Below are positions 1 to 5,045 of a stretch of DNA of 5,260 nt, piece by piece. The stretch's first letter is position 1. Each line of letters opens with the position of its first letter. This DNA comes from Deltaproteobacteria bacterium (lineage in GTDB: Bacteria; Desulfobacterota; Syntrophia; Syntrophales; UBA2210): the NCBI GenBank assembly GCA_030603465.1, contig JAUVXT010000190.1:1-5260 (forward strand). Direction: 5' to 3'. A program made the position numbers and the translations under genes. The notes beneath the pieces are model-generated. The model did not search any database, was not told the DNA's origin, and worked only from the letters and a program-made list of their open reading frames with translations.

Positions 1-396
1 CAAGGTGTGGTCGATGCCCAGGAGAATCCTCCGGCCATGGTTTATCTTGGCAAACTGCACGAGGTTCAGAAGTATTATTCCTTGACGGCCCATGTCAATG
101 AGCCCGGCAGTGTGTTGATGAGCAAAGCCAGTATGAATAAGCTGCCCAAGGAACTTCAGCTTGCCGTCAAAGTTGCGGCTCAAAAGGCCACCATCTGGCA
201 GCGCAAGGCCAATGCCGAAGATAATGAGGCGGTCATGAAAAAACTCATCGATGCCGGTTTGAAGATCAACGAAGTGCCTGATGCGACAAAGGCCGAGTTT
301 CGAAAGATAGCACATGACGTTTATCCCGGTGCGATTAAAGGATTTGGCCCCAAAGGTAAAGAAATTGTGGACGTGGTAGTCTTCTTCAACAAATAA
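1..396 (+). CDS. dctP: TRAP transporter substrate-binding protein, DctP family (3' part only)
   Basis: This is the periplasmic solute receptor of a tripartite ATP-independent (TRAP) transporter; it captures an organic acid and delivers it to the membrane subunits. The reading frame is open from the first base, so the gene begins outside the window and 131 codons are visible before TAA. Family proteins are about 320-340 residues, so this is roughly the C-terminal 40%. The fragment opens with GVVDAQENP, close to the DctP-type signature (D-x-QENP) in the hinge/second lobe. It continues with the usual EVQKYYSLTAH segment and a long charged helical region (KLPKELQLAVKVAAQKA). The conserved ligand-carboxylate arginine and the signal peptide lie upstream, so the ligand cannot be inferred. 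The GTG at position 7 is internal and is not the start. dctQ and dctM follow, the normal order. Family assignment is secure; the substrate is unknown. Confidence 0.93.
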   Translation, partial: QGVVDAQENPPAMVYLGKLHEVQKYYSLTAHVNEPGSVLMSKASMNKLPKELQLAVKVAAQKATIWQRKANAEDNEAVMKKLIDAGLKINEVPDATKAEFRKIAHDVYPGAIKGFGPKGKEIVDVVVFFNK

Positions 397-411
397 ACCA
401 TCCTTTGAACC

Positions 412-444
412 AGGGCCTTTCTTTCTTGAAGGAAAGGCCCTTTT
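412..444 (+). terminator. Intrinsic terminator-like hairpin between dctP and dctQ
   Basis: GGGCCTTTC (413-421) pairs perfectly with GAAAGGCCC (432-440). The stem can be extended by A412-T441 outside and by a T-G wobble, two A-T pairs and a CTTG loop inside. TTTT follows at 441-444, then an AT-rich stretch. It begins 16 bases after the dctP stop. Since the same operon continues into dctQ, it more likely acts as a partial terminator, or as a 3' end that protects the dctP message, than as a complete stop. That would raise receptor levels over membrane subunits. The hairpin is seen directly; its effect is inferred. Confidence 0.72.
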
Positions 445-476
445 AAATAAAAGTTTGTTTTTAAATGGGGGGAGAC

Positions 477-977
477 ATGTTTTATCGGCTACTTTCTAAA
501 TTAGTAGAAGGCCTGGTCATTGCCGGGGCAACCACGATCGTGACGATCGTGACGTGCGAGGTCGTACTGCGCTACCTTTTCGGCCGTTCCCTGATCTTTG
601 CCGAAGAACTTTCTCGCTACTTGATGGTCTGGACTGTGTTTCTTGGAAGCGCTCTTGCGATCAGGGATGAAGCGCATATTAGAATTAGTATCCTGAGCAA
701 ACGTCTCCCCCGCCAGTTTCAACTGTTGATGACTTTTTGCACCCATGGATTGACCATGATTTTTTTGGTAATCCTTACGGTGGAAGGCATAAGAATTCTT
801 CCCAGACAGCTTTATCAGATGTGCGTTACCATCGACATTTCCATGTTTTGGTTTTATCTTGCCATTCCGGTGGGTTGCATAGTGATGATCATTTTCCAGC
901 TGCCCGTAATAAAAAATGCGATCTGCGGAAAGTTGAATAAAGCCGGCAAAGTGGAAGAAAGAAGGGATGTCGCATGA
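477..977 (+). CDS. dctQ: TRAP transporter small membrane subunit, DctQ family
   Basis: This is the small integral-membrane subunit of the TRAP transporter, which pairs with DctM and helps dock the periplasmic receptor. The protein has 166 residues, normal for the family. Four hydrophobic segments are visible at about residues 10-32, 46-63, 82-104 and 121-144. The family signature is clear: EVVLRYLFGRSL followed by AEELSRYLMVWTVFLG and then RDEAHIRI, giving the conserved EE-x-R and the His at 67. The fourth segment has the usual SMFWFYLAIPVG pattern. I chose ATG 477 because the purine run GGGGGGAG (467-474) lies just before it and the protein then starts MFYRLLSKL, as DctQ proteins usually do. 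An in-frame ATG at 465 would place that run inside the gene and has no ribosome site of its own. The spacing to 477 is short, so 465 is not excluded. The stop overlaps the dctM start by four bases. Confidence 0.93.
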   Translation: MFYRLLSKLVEGLVIAGATTIVTIVTCEVVLRYLFGRSLIFAEELSRYLMVWTVFLGSALAIRDEAHIRISILSKRLPRQFQLLMTFCTHGLTMIFLVILTVEGIRILPRQLYQMCVTIDISMFWFYLAIPVGCIVMIIFQLPVIKNAICGKLNKAGKVEERRDVA

Positions 978-2257
978 TAACGCTGTTGATCGTTTTTATC
1001 GTTACAATCCTGCTGGGTGTTCCCGTTGCTTTTTGCCTCGGCCTGGCGGGAATTGCGTTCATACTGGTTACTGAACAGGTTCCTTTTAATATTCTTCCCA
1101 CCCTGGTGTTTGGCGGGATTGACTCCTTTCCTCTGATGGCGATTCCTTTTTTTATCATGGCCGGGGATTTGATGAGCCGGTGCGGGGTTCTTCCCAGATT
1201 GGTAGATTTAGCAGATAGTCTTGTGGGCCACTGGAAGGGTGGTCTGGCTTATGTAAACATCATGGCAAGCATGTTTTTTGCTGGGGTAACCGGTGTGGCC
1301 GTGGCAGACACAGCTGCCATTGGATCAATGCTTATACCCAGCATGATCAAGCATGGCTTTAGTCGAACTTTTTCCGCGGTTGTGACCGCGGCCTCTTCCA
1401 TCATGGGGCCAATTATTCCACCCAGCGTTGCTATGTTGATATATGCTTATGTTTATGGTGGAGGGATTTCGGTGGCCAAGCTCTTTCTGCTGGGTGTGGT
1501 ACCGGGTTGTATTATTGGGTTCGGGATGATGGGCCTCGTGTATGTGATGTCGTTTAAGCGCGCTTTTCCTGTAAGTTCCGCAGGTTTTAGCTTTAGAATG
1601 GTGGTCAGACGAGCTGTGGCTGCTATCTCAGGACTGATGATTCCGATCATTATCCTTGGAGGGATCCTCGGCGGGTTCTTTACGCCCACCGAGGCCGGCG
1701 CTGTGGCGGTTGCCTATGCTCTCTTTATTGGTGTTTGTGTGAACCGCCAGCTAGGGCTCAAAGATATTGCGCAGTGCTTTCTGGCAAGCTTCAGGACCAG
1801 TGCAGTGGTATTCATGTTATTGGCGACAGCCAAGGTGATTTCCTGGATATTGATAACCAATCAGGTGCCACAGACCGTGGCTCAATTTTTTCTCGGTTTT
1901 ACGTCTTCACCGCAGATTTTTCTGGCCTTGTGCATGGTCTTTCTTTTGGTTTTAGGATTTGTTATGGAGGCTGTGGCAACGATGATCATGCTGATTCCCA
2001 TATTCGGACCCGTGGCCCAGACCTACGGGATTGAGCCTCACCATTTTGGATTACTGGTGGTCATGACAGTTCAAATTGCCCTGATTACACCACCGGTAGC
2101 CCTGGGGCTGTTCATCGTCTGTCCTATTGCGAAATGTACCATTGAAGAGGCGACCCGTGAGATATGGCCTTTCCTGTTGTTAGTTTTTGGCGTCGTTATG
2201 CTTGTGGCGTTCTGGCCGGGCATTACAAGCTGGGTGCCACGATTATTCGGATATTAG
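974..2257 (+). CDS. dctM: TRAP transporter large membrane subunit, DctM family
   Basis: This is the large transport subunit, a sodium-coupled elevator-type permease of the ion transporter superfamily that moves the acid delivered by DctP. At 427 residues it is full length and almost entirely hydrophobic, with about a dozen membrane segments. Family landmarks are present in order: FPLMAIPFFIMAGDLM (about 52-67), LVGHWKGGLAYVN (83-95), the first hairpin region FFAGVTGVAVADTAAIG (101-117), IMGPIIPPSVAML (143-155), GGFFTPTEAGAVAVAYAL (233-250), VMEAVATMIMLIPI (330-343) and ITPPVALGLFI (371-381). ATG 974 overlaps the dctQ stop (ATGA), and AAGGGA at 962-967 is a well-spaced ribosome site, so translation is probably coupled. 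In the first hairpin the usual SGSA-like stretch reads TGVA. The last pore motif reads TPPVALGL where TPPVGLNL is common. Function is secure; the substrate is unknown. Confidence 0.96.
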   Translation: MITLLIVFIVTILLGVPVAFCLGLAGIAFILVTEQVPFNILPTLVFGGIDSFPLMAIPFFIMAGDLMSRCGVLPRLVDLADSLVGHWKGGLAYVNIMASMFFAGVTGVAVADTAAIGSMLIPSMIKHGFSRTFSAVVTAASSIMGPIIPPSVAMLIYAYVYGGGISVAKLFLLGVVPGCIIGFGMMGLVYVMSFKRAFPVSSAGFSFRMVVRRAVAAISGLMIPIIILGGILGGFFTPTEAGAVAVAYALFIGVCVNRQLGLKDIAQCFLASFRTSAVVFMLLATAKVISWILITNQVPQTVAQFFLGFTSSPQIFLALCMVFLLVLGFVMEAVATMIMLIPIFGPVAQTYGIEPHHFGLLVVMTVQIALITPPVALGLFIVCPIAKCTIEEATREIWPFLLLVFGVVMLVAFWPGITSWVPRLFGY

Positions 2258-2290
2258 TATTGATGGTCCGTGAGAAGAATGGTTTGTTTG

Positions 2291-2360
2291 TGCAAATTTG
2301 CAGGTAAAATACTTTTTACGAAAATATCATATTTCGGTTAAATATAATATGAAAGGAGAT
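2291..2360 (+). promoter_or_regulatory. AT-rich leader with three consecutive dyads and a strong ribosome site
   Basis: The gap between dctM and the first racemase-superfamily gene holds three inverted repeats in a row: the perfect 12-base palindrome TGCAAATTTGCA (2291-2302), GTAAAA-TACT-TTTTAC (2304-2319), and CGAAA(A)TAT-C-ATATTTCG (2319-2336). The ribosome site AAAGGAGAT (2352-2360) lies 7 bases before ATG 2368. The compact dyads look like operator sites, possibly for the FCD regulator encoded downstream, and suggest an internal control point that separates transport from enzyme expression. I could not identify a convincing -35/-10 pair. TATAAT at 2343 would start transcription inside the ribosome site. 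The dyads are seen directly; operator function is inferred. Confidence 0.4.
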
Positions 2361-2367
2361 ATTCGAA

Positions 2368-3195
2368 ATGCAAAAGAAAAAAGTAAGTTATGATGTACCC
2401 TACGGTTATCGGGCCAAGGTTGGTCTTATAGTGGTGGGACCGAACCTTAATCCTACCCCTGAAATTGTACGAATGCTGCCGGATTACGTGCAAATTCGGG
2501 AAACCCGCATTCACATGGCTCCGGTGGTCAATGTTGAAGAATGCTCCAAACTGAGCGAGCCGCTTGGAAATGCTGCAGGTCTCCTGGCAGAAGGACTGTC
2601 CTCGCCGATTCTTGGCAATCGATCCGCCATTGCCTTTGCCTGTACGGCCGGTTCTCTGGTTGGTGGTCCGGGTTGGGATAAAAAAGAAATTGAAATTATG
2701 GCGACGGCGACGGCAGACTTTCCGTGTGCGTGCTCAGTTCCGGCGATGGAATCCCAGAGCAAAGGGATCCCGTGCACCACTACTGCGACAGCCGCGGAAG
2801 AAGCGATGCGTTTTATGGGATTCAAAAAGATTGTTATCGCGGGTCCTTACATTGAAGAAATAAATGAGCGCTTCAAAATTTTTTATGAGGATTCCGGTTT
2901 TGAGGTGCTCAAGGTGGTCGGTTTGGGAATCGAAGACCTTTATGAAATGGGGGCTACCAAACCTTCACAGGCATACCGGGCGGCTATAGAAGCGGTGGTT
3001 CCAGGAGCCGATGGTATCTTCATTACCTGCACCAATTTCAGATGCAGTGACGTCATTGAAGAGATTGAGAATGACTCGGGCATTCCCGTGGTGACCTCAA
3101 ACCAGGCAACGGCGTGGCATCTTATGAAATTACTTGGAGTCAACGATATTGTTGAGGGGTATGGTCAACTCCTCAGGAATACGCCTCGAGTTTAA
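2368..3195 (+). CDS. Maleate isomerase / arylmalonate decarboxylase family protein (Asp/Glu racemase superfamily)
   Basis: This is a predicted cytoplasmic, cofactor-free enzyme of the family containing maleate cis-trans isomerase and arylmalonate decarboxylase; it acts on small dicarboxylates through active-site cysteines. The protein has 275 residues, slightly longer than the usual 240-250. The N-terminal block GYRAKVGLIVVGPNLN and PEIVRMLPDYVQIRETRI match the family pattern. The first active-site cysteine is Cys92 in ACTAGSLVGGPGWD. The second is Cys221 in DGIFITCTNFR, followed by the family segment GIPVVTSNQATAWHLMKLLG (239-258). Having both cysteines favours isomerase- or racemase-type chemistry: known arylmalonate decarboxylase keeps only the second. 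Residues 116-136 (DFPCACSVPAMES, then GIPCTTTA) contain three further cysteines and seem longer than the family norm. The ribosome site AAAGGAGAT supports ATG 2368. Placement after the TRAP genes suggests it acts on the imported acid. The exact substrate is unknown. Confidence 0.85.
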   Translation: MQKKKVSYDVPYGYRAKVGLIVVGPNLNPTPEIVRMLPDYVQIRETRIHMAPVVNVEECSKLSEPLGNAAGLLAEGLSSPILGNRSAIAFACTAGSLVGGPGWDKKEIEIMATATADFPCACSVPAMESQSKGIPCTTTATAAEEAMRFMGFKKIVIAGPYIEEINERFKIFYEDSGFEVLKVVGLGIEDLYEMGATKPSQAYRAAIEAVVPGADGIFITCTNFRCSDVIEEIENDSGIPVVTSNQATAWHLMKLLGVNDIVEGYGQLLRNTPRV

Positions 3196-3221
3196 ACACA
3201 GCTGAGCCGGCCTGGTTTTTT
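3194..3221 (+). terminator. Weak terminator-like hairpin after the maleate isomerase-family gene
   Basis: AAAC-A-CAG (3194-3201) can pair with CTG-GTTT (3212-3218), with one bulged A and a small inner stem (C3202-G3210, T3203-G3209, G3204-C3208). A run of six T (3216-3221) overlaps the 3' arm. The hairpin starts within the TAA stop. It is short and imperfect, so at best it attenuates transcription into the next gene. Low confidence. Confidence 0.25.
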
Positions 3222-3237
3222 ATTCTTATATCGAAAC

Positions 3238-3255
3238 CCGGTCCCAAGGGTCCGG
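3238..3255 (+). repeat. 18-base near-perfect palindrome between the two racemase-superfamily genes
   Basis: CCGGTCCC (3238-3245), AA, GGGTCCGG (3248-3255): every position pairs except one T-T mismatch. It ends 9 bases before the GGAG ribosome site (3265-3268) of the next gene. It has no T run after it, so it is not an intrinsic terminator. It could be an operator or an RNA hairpin that shields or separates the downstream ribosome site. The palindrome is seen directly; its role is open. Confidence 0.45.
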
Positions 3256-3275
3256 ATATTTACTGGAGATTGAGC

Positions 3276-3935
3276 ATGATTCGACGCATAGCACTTTTGC
3301 ATACCGTCGTTTTTTTGGCGGATATGTTTCGTAAGCTGTTTCAAGAAAATTTACCGAGTATTGAAAGTTTCCACATGGTGGATGAGGGTATCATCCAAAA
3401 GCTAATGGAAGCAAGCGGATTAACTCCCTGGGTCGTGAGGAGAATTGCCAGTCAAGTCGGTTTGGCCGCTGATGCGGGTGCCGATCTCATTCTCTTTACC
3501 TGTTCGTCGACTTCACCAGCGATTGATACGGTCAGACCGATGGTCAATATTCCTATAGTTAAAGTCGATGATCCCCTGGCAGAAAAGGCGGTGAAGTTGG
3601 GATCAAAAATCGGGGTTGTCACGACGGTTAAATCAACGGTAAAACCAAGTGTCGACCTTATCCAATCGTATGCAACAAAGATGGGGAAGAAAGTGCGGGT
3701 ACAGAGTAAGCTGGAAGCCGATGCATTTCAAGCCAGACTTGGGGGTGATATTAAGAAACATGACCGGATCGTCAAAAACTCTATTACGAAATTGGCCGGA
3801 GAAAGTGACGTTATTGTCCTGGCCCAAGCCTCCATGGCACATTTGGCCGGAGAAATGAACCCCCGGCTTGATATCCCTGTTTTGGCCAGTCCCTTGCTTT
3901 GCATAGAGTCCTTGAAAAGCATGGTAGAAATATGA
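3276..3935 (+). CDS. Asp/Glu racemase superfamily protein with a single conserved catalytic cysteine
   Basis: This is a predicted cytoplasmic enzyme of the Asp/Glu/hydantoin racemase superfamily, only distantly related to the upstream gene. The protein has 219 residues. It opens with RRIALLHTVVF, close to the IALIHTVP start of one uncharacterised subgroup, followed by FHMVDEGII, GLTPWVVRRIA, and AGADLILFTCSSTSPAID with Cys76. Then come IPIVKVDDPLAEKAVKLG and KIGVVTTVKSTVKPS. Where classical racemases carry a second cysteine (GCTE-type motif), this protein has VLAQASMAHLAG (181-192), with Ala/Ser instead. One-base racemisation, isomerisation, decarboxylation or C-C cleavage are all possible. 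I chose ATG 3276 because GGAG (3265-3268) lies 7 bases before it; the in-frame TTG at 3270 is only one base from that site. It probably shares a transcript with the preceding gene, 80 bases away. Superfamily assignment is good; the reaction is unknown. Confidence 0.82.
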   Translation: MIRRIALLHTVVFLADMFRKLFQENLPSIESFHMVDEGIIQKLMEASGLTPWVVRRIASQVGLAADAGADLILFTCSSTSPAIDTVRPMVNIPIVKVDDPLAEKAVKLGSKIGVVTTVKSTVKPSVDLIQSYATKMGKKVRVQSKLEADAFQARLGGDIKKHDRIVKNSITKLAGESDVIVLAQASMAHLAGEMNPRLDIPVLASPLLCIESLKSMVEI

Positions 3936-3963
3936 TAGACATACACTTTATGAAAATCCCGCA

Positions 3964-4067
3964 GAATACCCCGCCATTATGGCGGGGATGAATGCGGTGC
4001 GGGGGTAAGGGGGATGCAATCCCCCTCCTTGCTTTTTGAGATGCCCCGCCTTTAGGCGGGGTAATTC
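3964..4067. repeat. 104-base palindromic element with inverted ends (REP- or MITE-like)
   Basis: The ends are inverted copies of one another: GAATACCCCGCC at 3964-3975 and GGCGGGGTAATTC at 4055-4067. Each end is also a hairpin in itself: CCCCGCC-ATTAT-GGCGGGG (3969-3987) and CCCCGCC-TTTA-GGCGGGG (4044-4061). Between them is a third hairpin, GGGGGAT-GCA-ATCCCCC (4009-4025). This three-hairpin design resembles REP/BIME-type clusters or a small non-autonomous mobile element that folds when single-stranded. No reading frame of note lies inside. Only one copy is in this window, so whether it is repeated in the genome cannot be seen. It fills most of the gap between the last enzyme gene and the regulator. 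Confidence 0.6.
3999..4037 (+). terminator. Probable operon terminator (central hairpin of the palindromic element)
   Basis: GGGGGAT (4009-4015) pairs with ATCCCCC (4019-4025) around a GCA loop, with A4008-T4026 added. The stem can continue with G4004-G4005 against C4027-C4028, two G-T wobbles, and C4000/G3999 against G4031/C4032, with small bulges. TTTTT follows immediately at 4033-4037. It lies 64 bases after the stop of the racemase-like gene, a natural end for the operon. The inner stem and T run are clear; the extended pairing is my reading. Confidence 0.55.
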
Positions 4068-4232
4068 ACTTTGCCACTGTATGTAGACTGTGCTGAAGGG
4101 CAATCGGCTTGGCCGAGCATGTCTGCCTTAAGATATAAAGCGTCTTGCGCTTAAGTATGCGATGCCTTTTAAAAATGACACTGGCTTTCTGGTATTTTCT
4201 TCAAATCGTCCAAGGCTGTCCTGTAAGGAAAA
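4068..4232 (+). promoter_or_regulatory. Upstream region of the GntR-type regulator gene, with small dyads
   Basis: These 165 bases hold no gene. They contain TCGGC-TTG-GCCGA (4104-4116), AAGCG-TCTTG-CGCTT (4138-4152) and two copies of the palindrome CTTAAG (4127-4132 and 4150-4155). TATAAA at 4134-4139 could be a -10 box; TTGGCC at 4109 is a poor partner at 19 bases. FadR-type GntR proteins often control their own gene through short dyads such as these, but no site here matches a dyad upstream of 2368. A promoter must probably lie here if the element before it terminates transcription. The exact boxes are uncertain. Confidence 0.3.
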
Positions 4233-4238
4233 ATGATT

Positions 4239-4925
4239 ATGAGGCTACAAAAAAAGGATCTGAAGAAGGATTACAATAAACTTATTGAACAACTTGAAAA
4301 CATGATCCTGGGCGGCAGATTTCGGCCACGCGAACGGCTCATTGAACTAAACCTTGCTGAAGAATTGGGGGTCAGCCGCTTCTGGATACGGGACGTATTG
4401 AAGATTTTGGAAACCAAAGGATTGATTCAGGTTATTCCTTACAAAGGAGCGATGGTATGTGATCTTAATGAGAGGGAGATAGAGGAGATATTCGAAGTGC
4501 GGATCGAACTGGAATCCCTGGCGATTCGCAAGGCCGCGGGAAATATTCAAAAGTCGGATATTGACTCTCTAAAACGGATTGCGGATCAATTTGAAGAGAG
4601 CGTTTCTTGTGGGGATTTTGGTAAAATGATTTCTACTGATACCAAGTTTCATGGTAATATTATCGCCCTCTGCAATAACGAGGCCTTAATCCAAATAATC
4701 AATCAACTCAAAGCCCGATGCCACATTTTGCGATTTCATGCTTGGTCTTCACAGGAAGTCATTCAACGTATTCAAAAAGAGCATAGGCTATTTATAAAAG
4801 GGCTGGAGAACAAAGATTTTAAACTATTAGATGAACTTTCAGGAAAACACATCTGTTATTCCAAAGATTCCTACTTGATGCGCCTCAAGGTCAAAAGAGG
4901 GAAGACCGCAGTTTTAAAGGCCTAA
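4239..4925 (+). CDS. GntR family transcriptional regulator, FadR/FCD subfamily
   Basis: This is a predicted DNA-binding regulator that senses a small organic acid, most likely controlling the neighbouring transport and enzyme genes. The protein has 228 residues from ATG 4239. A winged helix-turn-helix fills about residues 10-76 (ERLIELNLAEELGVSR, then KGLIQVIPYKGAMV), followed by an all-helical FCD ligand domain (about 79-210). The metal/ligand tetrad of FCD proteins is visible: Asp134 and His138 in TDTKFH, His182 in QKEHRLF and His204 in SGKHICY, with the usual 22-residue spacing between the last two. The recognition helix is odd: the nearly fixed SR-TPVREAL reads SRFWIRDVL here. AAGGA (4225-4229) is 9 bases from ATG 4239 but only 3 from the in-frame ATG 4233, so I prefer 4239. 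Sampled stretches are more A/T-rich than the transporter genes. Family is secure; target and ligand are inferred from context. Confidence 0.92.
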   Translation: MRLQKKDLKKDYNKLIEQLENMILGGRFRPRERLIELNLAEELGVSRFWIRDVLKILETKGLIQVIPYKGAMVCDLNEREIEEIFEVRIELESLAIRKAAGNIQKSDIDSLKRIADQFEESVSCGDFGKMISTDTKFHGNIIALCNNEALIQIINQLKARCHILRFHAWSSQEVIQRIQKEHRLFIKGLENKDFKLLDELSGKHICYSKDSYLMRLKVKRGKTAVLKA

Positions 4926-4930
4926 TTTGC

Positions 4931-4989
4931 TCAGCGAATAACGTCCCATATATAAGTTATTGATTGTCAAGACATTTGACTCCCGCTGA
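4931..4989 (+). other. Nested inverted repeats able to form a three-way junction
   Basis: Three perfect stems nest together just after the regulator stop. The outer stem is TCAGCG (4931-4936) with CGCTGA (4984-4989). Directly abutting it, AATAAC (4937-4942) pairs with GTTATT (4956-4961). The remaining right-hand stretch folds as GTCAA-GACAT-TTGAC (4966-4980). The left arm is thus a continuous 12 bases, with a small hairpin interrupting its partner. It could be a 3' untranslated RNA structure or part of a small RNA. No T run follows directly, so it is not a classical terminator. The pairing is seen; function is unknown. Confidence 0.4.
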
Positions 4990-5004
4990 ACATCAGATAA
5001 GAAT
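4976..5004 (+). promoter_or_regulatory. Candidate sigma-70-like promoter downstream of the regulator gene
   Basis: TTGACT (4976-4981) matches five of six bases of the -35 consensus. It is followed after exactly 17 bases by AAGAAT (4999-5004), four of six for -10. It would start a + strand transcript near 5011, leading into the terminator-like hairpin at 5046-5095. No coding frame with a ribosome site follows. The -35 overlaps the nested repeats. Weak, from sequence match alone. Confidence 0.25.
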
Positions 5005-5045
5005 CAAAAGCGCACTTTTATGAGATGATCGCAACCTGGTTCAGG

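Noticed and set aside
465..476. Upstream ATG 465 as the dctQ start
   Set aside because: It would place the purine-rich ribosome site inside the gene and has none of its own; ATG 477 gives the usual DctQ N-terminus.
501..746. Long frames on the opposite strand or in other frames within dctQ, dctM and the enzyme genes
   Set aside because: They overlap well-supported genes, lack ribosome sites and show no family features.
2343..2348. Perfect TATAAT as a -10 box for the maleate isomerase-family gene
   Set aside because: Transcription would start inside the ribosome site, and no acceptable -35 lies 16-18 bases upstream.
3270..3275. TTG 3270 as the start of the second racemase-superfamily gene
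   Set aside because: GGAG is only one base away, while ATG 3276 is 7 bases away.
3936..4232. CRISPR array or direct-repeat array in the gap before the regulator
   Set aside because: The repeats are inverted hairpins, only two copies of one motif, with no regular spacers.
4931..4989. Integron attC recombination site, because of the AAC...GTT paired arms
   Set aside because: The arms do not fit RYYYAAC/GTTRRRY, and no integrase or cassette array is present.
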